Shown here: positions 35,601 through 48,225 of the stretch, in pieces | How the letters are laid out: each line of letters opens with the position of its first letter | Numbering within the stretch: position 1 is the first letter of the stretch | DNA from: Viola odorata | Taxonomy: Eukaryota; Streptophyta; Magnoliopsida; Malpighiales; Violaceae | Direction of reading: 5' to 3' | Assembly: GCA_963691705.1 (NCBI GenBank) | Contig: OY829542.1 | Span: forward strand, 31,544,579-31,608,578 | DNA: 64,000 bases | Program-made: the position numbers and the translations under genes | The notes under the pieces: model-generated | What the model saw: only the letters and a program-made list of their open reading frames with translations | The model's database searches: none | What the model was told of the DNA's origin: nothing

Positions 35601-36876
35601 CGCGGATTTCCTCATGGCTTGCACGGCCTATCCATGAGGTCTTCACGTGGATACGAGTGAGAGCCCTCATGCTCGTATCATCTCCTCCATCTTAAAATGG
35701 ATTCATCCTCAAATCTGCGCGCTCCATTCCTTTGCGAATGTCACACAGAGTACCTACGTCGGAGAGATATGCATCAGCACTATGGAAAAGGGTTGAAAAA
35801 TAACTAAAAGGTAACTCAAAGCGATGATGTGAAAATAAGTCTGTAGACTTTAAAAGACAAGCAATTTTCTCCCATGGGAGAAGAGTAGGCTTGGGAATTG
35901 TTAATTGAAATAACCCTAAACTACCCTTCACTTAAGGCCTTGACCGCGGGCTTGAAGAGATTGGCTTGGAGAGCTAGCGCAAGGCCTCGGATGGCTTAGG
36001 CGCGGGGACTTCATGGGATGCTAGGGTTGGCACGCCTAGTGCGCGCATGTCTTCATGGTTTGCGAGGACTTGGCGCGGATTTCCTCATGGCTTGCGCGAC
36101 CTATCCATGAGGTCTTCACGTGGATACGAGTGAGAGCCCTCATGCTCGTATCATCTCCTCCCTCATAAAATGGATTCCTCCTCGAATCTGCGAACTCCAT
36201 TCCTTTGTGAATGTCACACATAGTACCTACATAGGAGAAGTATGCATCAACACTATGGAGAAGGGTTGGAAAATAACGAAAAGGTAACTCAAATCGTAGT
36301 TGTGAAAATAAGTCCGTAGACATCAAAAGACAAGGTATTTTCTCCCATGGGAGAAGAGTAGGCTTGGGAATTATTACATGAAATAACCCTAAGCTACCCT
36401 TCACTTAAGGCCTTGACCGCGGGCTTGAAGAGATTGGCTTGGAGAGCTAGCGTAAGGCCTCGGATGGCTTAGGCGCGGGGACTTCATGGGATGCTAGGGT
36501 TGGCACGCCTAGTGCGCGCATGTCTTCATGGTTTGCGAGGACTTGGCGCGGATTTCCTCATGGCTTGCACGGCCTATCCATGAGGTCTTCACGTGGATAC
36601 GAGTGAGAGCCCTCATGCTCGTATCATCTCCTCCATCTTAAATTGGATTCATCCTCAAATCTGCGCGCTCCATTCCTTTGCGAATGTCACACAGAGTACC
36701 TACATCGGAGAGATATGCATCAGCACTATGGAAAAGGGTTGAAAAATAACTAAAAGGTAACTCAAAGCGATGATGTGAAAATAAGTCTGTAGACTTTAAA
36801 AGACAAGCAATTTTCTCCCATGGGAGAAGAGTAGGCTTGGGAATTGTTAATTGAAATAACCCTAAACTACCCTTCA
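32613..36876. repeat. Nine-monomer higher-order unit (4264 bp), copy 2
   Basis: Same variant order as 28349-32612, shifted by 4264 bp. Differences include GCGGGGAC and GCGCAAGG in the first A (copy 1 has GCGGTGAC and GCGTAAGG) and a private GAATGACACAC at ~34793. The first difference shows that the unit's left edge was converted or that the crossover fell inside the first monomer. Confidence 0.85.
33559..34038. repeat. Rearranged 480-bp monomer, copy 3
   Basis: The scrambled stretch lies at 33970-34019, 4264 bp to the right of copy 2, with the same junctions. This is the last occurrence in the window. No rearranged monomer occurs left of 26450 or right of 34038. Confidence 0.93.
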
Positions 36877-37822
36877 CTTAAGGCCTTGACCGCGGGCTAG
36901 AAGAGATTGGCTTGGAGAGCTAGCGCAAGGCCTCGGATGGCTTAGGCGCGGGGACTTCATGGGATGCTAGGGTTGGCACGCCTAGTGCGCGCATGTCTTC
37001 ATGGTTTGCGAGGACTTGGCGCGGATTTCCTCATGGCTTGCGCGACCTACCCATGAGGTCTTCACGTGGATACGAGTGAGAGCCCTCATGCTCGTATCAT
37101 CTCCTCCCTCATAAAATGGATTCCTCCTCGAATCTGCAAACTCCATTCCTTTGTGAATGTCACACATAGTACCTATATAGGAGAAGTATGCATCAACACT
37201 ATGGAGAAGGGCTGGAAAATAACGAAAAGGTAACTCAAATCGTAGTTGTGAAAATAAGTCCGTAGACATCAAAAGACAAGGTATTTTCTCCCATGGGAGA
37301 AGAGTAGGCTTGGGAATTATTACATGAAATAACCCTAAGCTACCCTTCACTTAAGGCCTTGACCGCGGGCTTGAAGAGATTGGCTTGGAGAGCTAGCGTA
37401 AGGCCTCGGATGGCTTAGGCGCGGGGACTTCATGGGATGCTAGGGTTGGCACGCCTAGTGCGCGCATGTCTTCATGGTTTGCGAGGACTTGGCGCGGATT
37501 TCCTCATGGCTTGCACAGCCTATCCATGAGGTCTTCACGTGGATACGAGTGAGAGCCCTCATGCTCGTATCATCTCCTCCATCTTAAAATGGATTCATCC
37601 TCAAATCTGCGCGCTCCATTCCTTTGCGAATGTCACACAGAGTACCTACGTCGGAGAGATATGCATCAGCACTATGGAAAAGGGTTGAAAAATAACTAAA
37701 AGGTAACTCAAAGCGATGATGTGAAAATAAGTCTGTAGACTTTAAAAGACAAGCAATTTTCTCCCATGGGAGAAGAGTAGGCTTGGGAATTGTTAATTGA
37801 AATAACCCTAAACTACCCTTCA
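36404..37822. repeat. A-B-A segment with offset-5200 partner, copy 1
   Basis: The B at 36877-37349 carries CTGCAAACTCC and CCTATATAGG with CTACCCATG and GGGCTGG. The following A ends in CTTAAGGGCTTG (at ~37823) in place of CTTAAGGCCTTG. All of these recur in the B at 42077 and the A at 42550. The offset is 5200 = 11 x 473 - 3, the 3 being the deletion at ~41360. The first A (36404) has AAATTGG, but its counterpart at 41604 does not. Private changes here are GGGCTAGAAG at ~36896 and GCACAGCC at ~37515. Confidence 0.8.
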
Positions 37823-40800
37823 CTTAAGGGCTTGACCGCGGGCTTGAAGAGATTGGCTTGGAGAGCTAGCGCAAGGCCTCGGATGGCTTAGGCGCGGGGA
37901 CTTCATGGGATGCTAGGGTTGGCACGCCTAGTGCGCGCATGTCTTCATGGTTTGCGAGGACTTGGCGCGGATTTCCTCATGGCTTGCGCGACCTATCCAT
38001 GAGGTCTTCACGTGGATACGAGTGAGAGCCCTCATGCTCGTATCATCTCCTCCCTCATAAAATGGATTCCTCCTCGAATCTGCGAACTCCATTCCTTTGT
38101 GAATGTCACACATAGTACCTACATAGGAGAAGTATGCATCAACACTATGGAGAAGGGTTGGAAAATAACGAAAAGGTAACTCAAATCGTAGTTGTGAAAA
38201 TAAGTCCGTAGACATCAAAAGACAAGGTATTTTCTCCCATGGGAGAAGAGTAGGCTTGGGAATTATTACATGAAATAACCCTAAGCTACCCTTCACTTAA
38301 GGCCTTGACCGCGGGCTTGAAGAGATTGGCTTGGAGAGCTAGCGTAAGGCCTCGGATGGCTTAGGCGCGGGGACTTCATGGGATGCTAGGGTTGGCACGC
38401 CTAGTGCGCGCATGTCTTCATGGTTTGCGAGGACTTGGCGCGGATTTCCTCATGGCTTGCGCGACCTATCCATGAGGTCTTCACGTGGATACGAGTGAGA
38501 GCCCTCATGCTCGTATCATCTCCTCCCTCATAAAATGGATTCCTCCTCGAATCTGCGAACTCCATTCCTTTGTGAATGTCACACATAGTACCTACATTGG
38601 AGAAGTATGCATCAACACTATGGAGAAGGGTTGGAAAATAACGAAAAGGTAACTCAAATCGTAGTTGTGAAAATAAGTCCGTAGACATCAAAAGACAAGG
38701 TATTTTCTCCCATGGGAGAAGAGTAGGCTTGGGAATTATTACATGAAATAACCCTAAGCTACCCTTCACTTAAGGCCTTGACCGCGGGCTTGAAGAGATT
38801 GGCTTGGAGAGCTAGCATAAGGCCTCGGATGGCTTAGGCGCGGGGACTTCATGGGATGCTAGGGTTGGCACGCCTAGTGCGCGCATTTCTTCATGGTTTG
38901 CGAGGACTTCGCGCGGATTTCCTCTTGGCTTGCGCGGCCTATCCATGAGGTCTTCACGTGGATACGAGTGAGAGCCCTCATGCTCGTATCATCTCCTCCA
39001 TCTTAAAATGGATTCATCCTCAAATTTGCGCGCTCCATTCCTTTGCGAATGTCACACAGAGTACCTACGTCGGAGAGATATGCATCAGCACTATGGAAAA
39101 GGGTTGAAAAATAACTAAAAGGTAACTCAAAGCGATGATGTGAAAATAAGTCTGTAGACTTTAAAAGACAAGCAATTTTCTCCCATGGGAGAAGAGTAGG
39201 CTTGGGAATTGTTAATTGAAATAACCCTAAACTACCCTTCACTTAAGGCCTTGACCGCGGGCTTGAAGAGATTGGCTTGGAGAGCTAGCGCAAGGCCTCG
39301 GATGGCTTAGGCGCGGGGACTTCATGGGATGCTAGGGTTGGCACGCCTAGTGCGCGCATGTCTTCATGGTTTGCGAGGACTTGGCGCGGATTTCCTCATG
39401 GCTTGCGCGACCTATCCATGAGGTCTTCACGTGGATACGAGTGAGAGCCCTCATGCTCGTATCATCTCCTCCCTCATAAAATGGATTCCTCCTCGAATCT
39501 GCGAACTCCATTCCTTTGTGAATGTCACACATAGTACCTACATTGGTGAAGTATGCATCAACACTATGGAGAAGGGTTGGAAAATAACGAAAAGGTAACT
39601 CAAATCGTAGTTGTGAAAATAAGTCCGTAGACATCAAAAGACAAGGTATTTTCTCCCATGGGAGAAGAGTAGGCTTGGGAATTATTACATGAAATAACCC
39701 TAAGCTACCCTTCACTTAAGGCCTTGACCGCGGGCTTGAAGAGATTGGCTTGGAGAGCTAGCGTAAGGCCTCGGATGGCTTAGGCGCGGGGACTTCATGG
39801 GATGCTAGGGTTGGCACGCCTAGTGCGCGCATGTCTTCATGGTTTGCGAGGACTTGGCGCGGATTTCCTCATGGCTTGCACGGCCTATCCATGAGGTCTT
39901 CACGTGGATACGAGTGAGAGCCGTCATGCTCGTATCATCTCCTCCATCTTAAAATGGATTCATCCTCAAATCTGCGCGCTCCATTCCTTTGCGAATGTCA
40001 CACAGAGTACCTACGTCGGAGAGATATGCATCAGCACTATGGAAAAGGGTTGAAAAATAACTAAAAGGTAACTCAAAGCGATGATGTGAAAATAAGTCTG
40101 TAGACTTTAAAAGACAAGCAATTTTCTCCCATGGGAGAAGAGTAGGCTTGGGAATTGTTAATTGAAATAACCCTAAACTACCCTTCACTTAAGGCCTTGA
40201 CCGCGGGCTTGAAGAGATTGGCTTGGAGAGCTAGCGCAAGGCCTCGGATGGCTTAGGCGCGGGGACTTCATGGGATGCTAGGGTTGGCACGCCTGGTGCG
40301 CGCATGTCTTCATGGTTTGCGAGGACTTGGCGCGGATTTCCTCATGGCTTGCGCGGCCTATCCATGAGGTCTTCTCGTGGATACGAGTGAGAGCCCTCAT
40401 GCTCGTATCATCTCCTCCCTCATAAAATGGATTCCTCCTCGAATCTGCGAACTCCATTCCTTTGTGAATGTCACACATAGTACCTACATAGGAGAAGTAT
40501 GCATCAACACTATGGAGAAGGGTTGGAAAATAACGAAAAGGTAACTCAAATCGTTGTTGTGAAAATAAGTCCGTAGACATCAAAAGACAAGGTATTTTCT
40601 CCCATGGGAGAAGAGTAGGCTTGGGAATTGTTAAATAAAATAACCCTAAACTAGCCTTCACTTAAGGCCTTGACCGTGGGCTTGAAGAGATTGGCTTGGA
40701 GAGCTAGCGCAAGGCCTCGGATGGCTTAGGCGCGGTGACTTCATGGGATGCTAGGGTTGGCACGCCTAGTGCGCGCATTTCTTCATGGTTTGCGAGGACT

Positions 40801-41133
40801 TCGCGCGGATTTCCTCTTGGCTTGCGCGGCCTATCCATGAGGTCTTCACGTGGATACGAGTGAGAGCCCTCATGCTCGTATCATCTCCTCCATCTTAAAA
40901 TGGATTCATCCTCAAATTTGCGCGCTCCATTCCTTTGCGAATGTCACACAGAGTACCTACATCGGAGAGATTTGCATCAGCACTATGGAAAAGGGTTGAA
41001 AAATAACTAAAAGGTAACTCAAAGCGATGATGTGAAAATAAGTCTGTAGACTTTAAAAGACAAGCAATTTTCTCCCATGGGAGAAGAGTAGGCTTGGGAA
41101 TTGTTAATTGAAATAACCCTAAACTACCCTTCA
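37823..41133. repeat. Seven-monomer segment with B-B pair and C' monomer, copy 1
   Basis: The order is B(ACATAGGAG), B(ACATTGGAG), A, B, A, C', A(GATTTGC). It recurs at 44442-47752 with an offset of 6619 = 14 x 473 - 3. Shared rare markers include GCTAGCATAAGG (38811 and 45430), the C' monomer and CAAATTTGCG with GAGATTTGC in the last A. Not everything matches. GCGCATTTCTTC and CCTCTTGGC occur in the A units at 38769 and 40661 but not in their partners, so conversion has worked on the copies separately. Confidence 0.82.
40188..40660. repeat. Class C' monomer
   Basis: Mostly class B in the right part, but with CCTGGTGCG, GCGCGGCC, CTTCTCGTGG, TCGTTGTTGTG and an ending of GTTAAATAAAATAACCC then CTAAACTAGCC. 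CTTCTCGTGG removes the CACGTG core present in ordinary monomers. Its end resembles the D units near 60 kb rather than A or B. It recurs once, at 46807-47279, with the following GACCGTGGG also shared. Confidence 0.85.
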
Positions 41134-41603
41134 CTTAAGGCCTTGACCGCGGGCTTGAAGAGATTGGCTTGGAGAGCTAACACAAGGCCTCGGATGGCTT
41201 AGGCGCGGGGACTTCATGGGATGCTAGGGTTGGCACGCCTAGTGCGCGCATGTCTTCATGGTTTGCGAGGACTTGGCGCGGATTTCCTCATGGCTTGCGC
41301 GACCTATCCATGAGGTCTTCACGTGGATACGAGTGAGAGCCCTCATGCTCGTATCATCTCCCTCATAAAATGGATTCCTCCTCGAATCTGCGAACTCCAT
41401 TCCTTTGTGAATGTCACACATAGTACCTACATTGGAGAAGTATGCATCAACACTATGGAGAAGGGTTGGAAAATAACGAAAAGGTAACTCAAATCGTAGT
41501 TGTGAAAATAAGTCCGTAGACATCAAAAGACAAGGTATTTTCTCCCATGGGAGAAGAGTAGGCTTGGGAATTATTACATGAAATAACCCTAAGCTACCCT
41601 TCA
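41134..41603. repeat. Class B monomer with a 3-bp deletion (470 bp)
   Basis: The only shortened monomer in the window. The run CATCTCCTCCCTC is reduced to CATCTCCCTC near 41360, a loss of one CTC/TCC triplet in a slippage-prone stretch. It also has GCTAACACAAGG near its start, shared with the B at 47753-48225, which lacks the deletion. Confidence 0.9.
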
Positions 41604-44441
41604 CTTAAGGCCTTGACCGCGGGCTTGAAGAGATTGGCTTGGAGAGCTAGCGTAAGGCCTCGGATGGCTTAGGCGCGGGGACTTCATGGGATGCTAGGGT
41701 TGGCACGCCTAGTGCGCGCATGTCTTCATGGTTTGCGAGGACTTGGCGTGGATTTCCTCATGGCTTGCACGGCCTATCCATGAGGTCTTCACGTGGATAC
41801 GAGTGAGAGCCCTCATGCTCGTATCATCTCCTCCATCTTAAAATGGATTCATCCTCAAATCTGCGCGCTCCATTCCTTTGCGAATGTCACACAGAGTACC
41901 TACGTCGGAGAGATATGCATCAGCACTATGGAAAAGGGTTGAAAAATAACTAAAAGGTAACTCAAAGCGATGATGTGAAAATAAGTCTGTAGACTTTAAA
42001 AGACAAGCAATTTTCTCCCATGGGAGAAGAGTAGGCTTGGGAATTGTTAATTGAAATAACCCTAAACTACCCTTCACTTAAGGCCTTGACCGCGGGCTTG
42101 AAGAGATTGGCTTGGAGAGCTAGCGCAAGGCCTCGGATGGCTTAGGCGCGGGGACTTCATGGGATGCTAGGGTTGGCACGCCTAGTGCGCGCATGTCTTC
42201 ATGGTTTGCGAGGACTTGGCGCGGATTTCCTCATGGCTTGCGCGACCTACCCATGAGGTCTTCACGTGGATACGAGTGAGAGCCCTCATGCTCGTATCAT
42301 CTCCTCCCTCATAAAATGGATTCCTCCTCGAATCTGCAAACTCCATTCCTTTGTGAATGTCACACATAGTACCTATATAGGAGAAGTATGCATCAACACT
42401 ATGGAGAAGGGCTGGAAAATAACGAAAAGGTAACTCAAATCGTAGTTGTGAAAATAAGTCCGTAGACATCAAAAGACAAGGTATTTTCTCCCATGGGAGA
42501 AGAGTAGGCTTGGGAATTATTACATGAAATAACCCTAAGCTACCCTTCACTTAAGGCCTTGACCGCGGGCTTGAAGAGATTGGCTTGGAGAGCTAGCGTA
42601 AGGCCTCGGATGGCTTAGGCGCGGGGACTTCATGGGATGCTAGGGTTGGCACGCCTAGTGCGCGCATGTCTTCATGGTTTGCGAGGACTTGGCGCGGATT
42701 TCCTCATGGCTTGCACGGCCTATCCATGAGGTCTTCACGTGGATACGAGTGAGAGCCCTCATGCTCGTATCATCTCCTCCATCTTAAAATGGATTCATCC
42801 TCAAATCTGCGCGCTCCATTCCTTTGCGAATGTCACACAGAGTACCTACGTCGGAGAGATATGCATCAGCACTATGGAAAAGGGTTGAAAAATAACTAAA
42901 AGGTAACTCAAAGCGATGATGTGAAAATAAGTCTGTAGACTTTAAAAGACAAGCAATTTTCTCCCATGGGAGAAGAGTAGGCTTGGGAATTGTTAATTGA
43001 AATAACCCTAAACTACCCTTCACTTAAGGGCTTGACCGCGGGCTTGAAGAGATTGGCTTGGAGAGCTAGCGCAAGGCCTCGGATGGCTTAGGCGCGGGGA
43101 CTTCATGGGATGCTAGGGTTGGCACGCCTAGTGCGCGCATGTCTTCATGGTTTGCGAGGACTTGGCGCGGATTTCCTCATGGCTTGCGCGACCTATCCAT
43201 GAGGTCTTCACGTGGATACGAGTGAGAGCCCTCATGCTCGTATCATCTCCTCCATCTTAAAATGGATTCATCCTCAAATCTGCGCGCTCCATTCCTTTGC
43301 GAATGTCACACAGAGTACCTACATCGGAGAGATATGCATCAGCACTATGGAAAAGGGTTGAAAAATAACTAAAAGGTAACTCAAAGCGATGATGTGAAAA
43401 TAAGTCTGTTGACTTTAAAAGACAAGCAATTTTCTCCCATGGGAGAAGAGTAGGCTTGGGAATTGTTAATTGAAATAACCCTAAACTACCCTTCACTTAA
43501 GGCCTTGACCGCGGGCTTGAAGAGATTGACTTGGAGAGCTAGCGCAAGGCCTCGGATGGCTTAGGCGCGGGGCCTTCATGGGATGCTAGGGTTGGCACGC
43601 CTAGTGCGCGCATGTCTTCATGGTTTGCGAGGACTTGGCGCGGATTTCCTCATGGCTTGCGCGACCTATCCATGAGGTCTTCACGTGGATACGAGTGAGA
43701 GCCCTCATGCTCGTATCATCTCCTCCCTCATAAAATGGATTCCTCCTCGAATCTGCGAACTCCATACCTTTGTGAATGTCACACATAGTACCTACATTGG
43801 AGAAGTATGCATCAACACTATGGAGAAGGGTTGGAAAATAACGAAAAGGTAACTCAAATCGTAGTTGTGAAAATAAGTCCGTAGACATCAAAAGACAAGG
43901 TATTTTCTCCCATGGGAGAAGAGTAGGCTTGGGAATTATCACATGAAATAACCCTAAGCTACCCTTCACTTAAGGCCTTGACCGCGGGCTTGAAAAGATT
44001 GGCTTGGAGAGCTAGCGTAAGGCCTCGGATGGCTTAGGCGCGGGGACTTCATGGGATGCTAGGGTTGGCACGCCTAGTGCGCGCATGTCTTCATGGTTTG
44101 CGAGGACTTGGCGCGGATTTCCTCATGGCTTGCACGGCCTATCCATGAGGTCTTCACGTGGATACGAGTGAGAGCCCTCATGCTCGTATCATCTCCTCCA
44201 TCTTAAAATGGATTCATCCTCAAATCTGCGCGCTCCATTCCTTTGCGAATGTCACACAGAGTACCTACGTCGGAGAGATATGCATCAGCACTATGGAAAA
44301 GGGTTGAAAAATAACTAAAAGGTAACTCAAAGCGATGATGTGAAAATAAGTCTGTAGACTTTAAAAGACAAGCAATTTTCTCCCATGGGAGAAGAGTAGG
44401 CTTGGGAATTGTTAATTGAAATAACCCTAAACTACCCTTCA
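41604..44441. repeat. Mixed A/B block with offset-5200 copy 2
   Basis: The order is A, B(CCTATATAGG), A(ends CTTAAGGGC), A, B, A(ends CTTAAGGGC). The A at 43023-43495 has B-type left markers (GCGCAAGG, GCGCGACC) and an A right part with TGTTGAC, another midpoint recombinant. Private changes occur in the B at 43496: GGGGCCTTC at ~43570, CCATACCTTTG at ~43763 and ATTATCACATG at ~43937. TGTTGAC and ATTATCACATG recur in the A at 45388 and the B at 45861. Confidence 0.8.
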
Positions 44442-47400
44442 CTTAAGGGCTTGACCGCGGGCTTGAAGAGATTGGCTTGGAGAGCTAGCGCAAGGCCTCG
44501 GATGGCTTAGGCGCGGGGACTTCATGGGATGCTAGGGTTGGCACGCCTAGTGCGCGCATGTCTTCATGGTTTGCGAGGACTTGGCGCGGATTTCCTCATG
44601 GCTTGCGCGACCTATCCATGAGGTCTTCACGTGGATACGAGTGAGAGCCCTCATGCTCGTATCATCTCCTCCCTCATAAAATGGATTCCTCCTCGAATCT
44701 GCGAACTCCATTCCTTTGTGAATGTCACACATAGTACCTACATAGGAGAAGTATGCATCAACACTATGGAGAAGGGTTGGAAAATAACGAAAAGGTAACT
44801 CAAATCGTAGTTGTGAAAATAAGTCCGTAGACATCAAAAGACAAGGTATTTTCTCCCATGGGAGAAGAGTAGGCTTGGGAATTATTACATGAAATAACCC
44901 TAAGCTACCCTTCACTTAAGGCCTTGACCGCGGGCTTGAAGAGATTGGCTTGGAGAGCTAGCGTAAGGCCTCGGATGGCTTAGGCGCGGGGACTTCATGG
45001 GATGCTAGGGTTGGCACGCCTAGTGCGCGCATGTCTTCATGGTTTGCGAGGACTTGGCGCGGATTTCCTCATGGCTTGCGCGACCTATCCATGAGGTCTT
45101 CACGTGGATACGAGTGAGAGCCCTCATGCTCGTATCATCTCCTCCCTCATAAAATGGATTCCTCCTCGAATCTGCGAACTCCATTCCTTTGTGAATGTCA
45201 CACATAGTACCTACATTGGAGAAGTATGCATCAACACTATGGAGAAGGGTTGGAAAATAACGAAAAGGTAACTCAAATCGTAGTTGTGAAAATAAGTCCG
45301 TAGACATCAAAAGACAAGGTATTTTCTCCCATGGGAGAAGAGTAGGCTTGGGAATTATTACATGAAATAACCCTAAGCTACCCTTCACTTAAGGCCTTGA
45401 CCGCGGGCTTGAAGAGATTGGCTTGGAGAGCTAGCATAAGGCCTCGGATTGCTTAGGCGCGGGGACTTCATGGGATGCTAGGGTTGGCACGCCTAGTGCG
45501 CGCATGTCTTCATGGTTTGCGAGGACTTGGCGCGGATTTCCTCATGGCTTGCACGGCCTATCCATGAGGTCTTCACGTGGATACGAGTGAGAGCCCTCAT
45601 GCTCGTATCATCTCCTCCATCTTAAAATGGATTCATCCTCAAATCTGCGCGCTCCATTCCTTTGCGAATGTCACACAGAGTACCTACATCGGAGAGATAT
45701 GCATCAGCACTATGGAAAAGGGTTGAAAAATAACTAAAAGGTAACTCAAAGCGATGATGTGAAAATAAGTCTGTTGACTTTAAAAGACAAGCAATTTTCT
45801 CCCATGGGAGAAGAGTAGGCTTGGGAATTGTTAATTGAAATAACCCTAAACTACCCTTCACTTAAGGCCTTGACCGCGGGCTTGAAGAGATTGACTTGGA
45901 GAGCTAGCGCAAGGCCTCGGATGGCTTAGGCGCGGGGACTTCATGGGATGCTAGGGTTGGCACGCCTAGTGCGCGCATGTCTTCATGGTTTGCGAGGACT
46001 TGGCGCGGATTTCCTCATGGCTTGCGCGACCTATCCATGAGGTCTTCACGTGGATACGAGTGAGAGCCCTCATGCTCGTATCATCTCCTCCCTCATAAAA
46101 TGGATTCCTCCTCGAATCTGCGAACTCCATTCCTTTGTGAATGTCACACATAGTACCTACATTGGAGAAGTATGCATCAACACTATGGAGAAGGGTTGGA
46201 AAATAACGAAAAGGTAACTCAAATCGTAGTTGTGAAAATAAGTCCGTAGACATCAAAAGACAAGGTATTTTCTCCCATGGGAGAAGAGTAGGCTTGGGAA
46301 TTATCACATGAAATAACCCTAAGCTACCCTTCACTTAAGGCCTTGACCGCGGGCTTGAAGAGATTGGCTTGGAGAGCTAGCGTAAGGCCTCGGATGGCTT
46401 AGGCGCGGGGACTTCATGGGATGCTAGGGTTGGCACGCCTAGTGCGCGCATGTCTTCATGGTTTGCGAGGACTTGGCGCGGATTTCCTCATGGCTTGCAC
46501 GGCCTATCCATGAGGTCTTCACGTGGATACGAGTGAGAGCCCTCATGCTCGTATCATCTCCTCCATCTTAAAATGGATTCATCCTCAAATCTGCGCGCTC
46601 CATTCCTTTGCGAATGTCACACAGAGTACCTACGTCGGAGAGATATGCATCAGCACTATGGAAAAGGGTTGAAAAATAACTAAAAGGTAACTCAAAGCGA
46701 TGATGTGAAAATAAGTCTGTAGACTTTAAAAGACAAGCAATTTTCTCCCATGGGAGAAGAGTAGGCTTGGGAATTGTTAATTGAAATAACCCTAAACTAC
46801 CCTTCACTTAAGGCCTTGACCGCGGGCTTGAAGAGATTGGCTTGGAGAGCTAGCGCAAGGCCTCGGATGGCTTAGGCGCGGGGACTTCATGGGATGCTAG
46901 GGTTGGCACGCCTGGTGCGCGCATGTCTTCATGGTTTGCGAGGACTTGGCGCGGATTTCCTCATGGCTTGCGCGGCCTATCCATGAGGTCTTCTCGTGGA
47001 TACGAGTGAGAGCCCTCATGCTCGTATCATCTCCTCCCTCATAAAATGGATTCCTCCTCGAATCTGCGAACTCCATTCCTTTGTGAATGTCACACATAGT
47101 ACCTACATAGGAGAAGTATGCATCAACACTATGGAGAAGGGTTGGAAAATAACGAAAAGGTAACTCAAATCGTTGTTGTGAAAATAAGTCCGTAGACATC
47201 AAAAGACAAGGTATTTTCTCCCATGGGAGAAGAGTAGGCTTGGGAATTGTTAAATAAAATAACCCTAAACTAGCCTTCACTTAAGGCCTTGACCGTGGGC
47301 TTGAAGAGATTGGCTTGGAGAGCTAGCGCAAGGCCTCGGATGGCTTAGGCGCGGTGACTTCATGGGATGCTAGGGTTGGCACGCCTAGTGCGCGCATGTC

Positions 47401-47752
47401 TTCATGGTTTGCGAGGACTTCGCGCGGATTTCCTCATGGCTTGCACGGCCTATCCATGAGGTCTTCACGTGGATACGAGTGAGAGCCCTCATGCTCGTAT
47501 CATCTCCTCCATCTTAAAATGGATTCATCCTCAAATTTGCGCGCTCCATTCCTTTGCGAATGTCACACAGAGTACCTACATCGGAGAGATTTGCATCAGC
47601 ACTATGGAAAAGGGTTGAAAAATAACTAAAAGGTAACTCAAAGCGATGATGTGAAAATAAGTCTGTAGACTTTAAAAGACAAGCAATTTTCTCCCATGGG
47701 AGAAGAGTAGGCTTGGGAATTGTTAATTGAAATAACCCTAAACTACCCTTCA
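44442..47752. repeat. Seven-monomer segment with B-B pair and C' monomer, copy 2
   Basis: The order is B(ACATAGGAG), B(ACATTGGAG), A, B, A, C' (46807-47279), A(GATTTGC). It is the partner of 37823-41133. The A at 45388 has GCTAGCATAAGG followed by a private CGGATTGCTTAGG. The last A (47280-47752) keeps TTCGCGCGG but has CCTCATGG and GCACGGCC where its partner has CCTCTTGG and GCGCGGCC. Confidence 0.82.
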
Positions 47753-48225
47753 CTTAAGGCCTTGACCGCGGGCTTGAAGAGATTGGCTTGGAGAGCTAAC
47801 ACAAGGCCTCGGATGGCTTAGGCGCGGGGACTTCATGGGATGCTAGGGTTGGCACGCCTAGTGCGCGCATGTCTTCATGGTTTGCGAGGACTTGGCGCGG
47901 ATTTCCTCATGGCTTGCGCGACCTATCCATGAGGTCTTCACGTGGATACGAGTGAGAGCCCTCATGCTCGTATCATCTCCTCCCTCATAAAATGGATTCC
48001 TCCTCGAATCTGCGAACTCCATTCCTTTGTGAATGTCACACATAGTACCTACATAGGAGAAGTATGCATCAACACTATGGAGAAGGGTTGGAAAATAACG
48101 AAAAGGTAACTCAAATCGTAGTTGTGAAAATAAGTCCGTAGACATCAAAAGACAAGGTATTTTCTCCCATGGGAGAAGAGTAGGCTTGGGAATTATTACA
48201 TGAAATAACCCTAAGCTACCCTTCA
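47753..48225. repeat. Class B monomer linking two higher-order regions
   Basis: An ACATAGGAG-form B with the rare GCTAACACAAGG start shared only with 41134-41603. It has no 3-bp deletion. It separates the 6619-offset mosaic to the left from the A-C-B trimers to the right. Confidence 0.85.
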
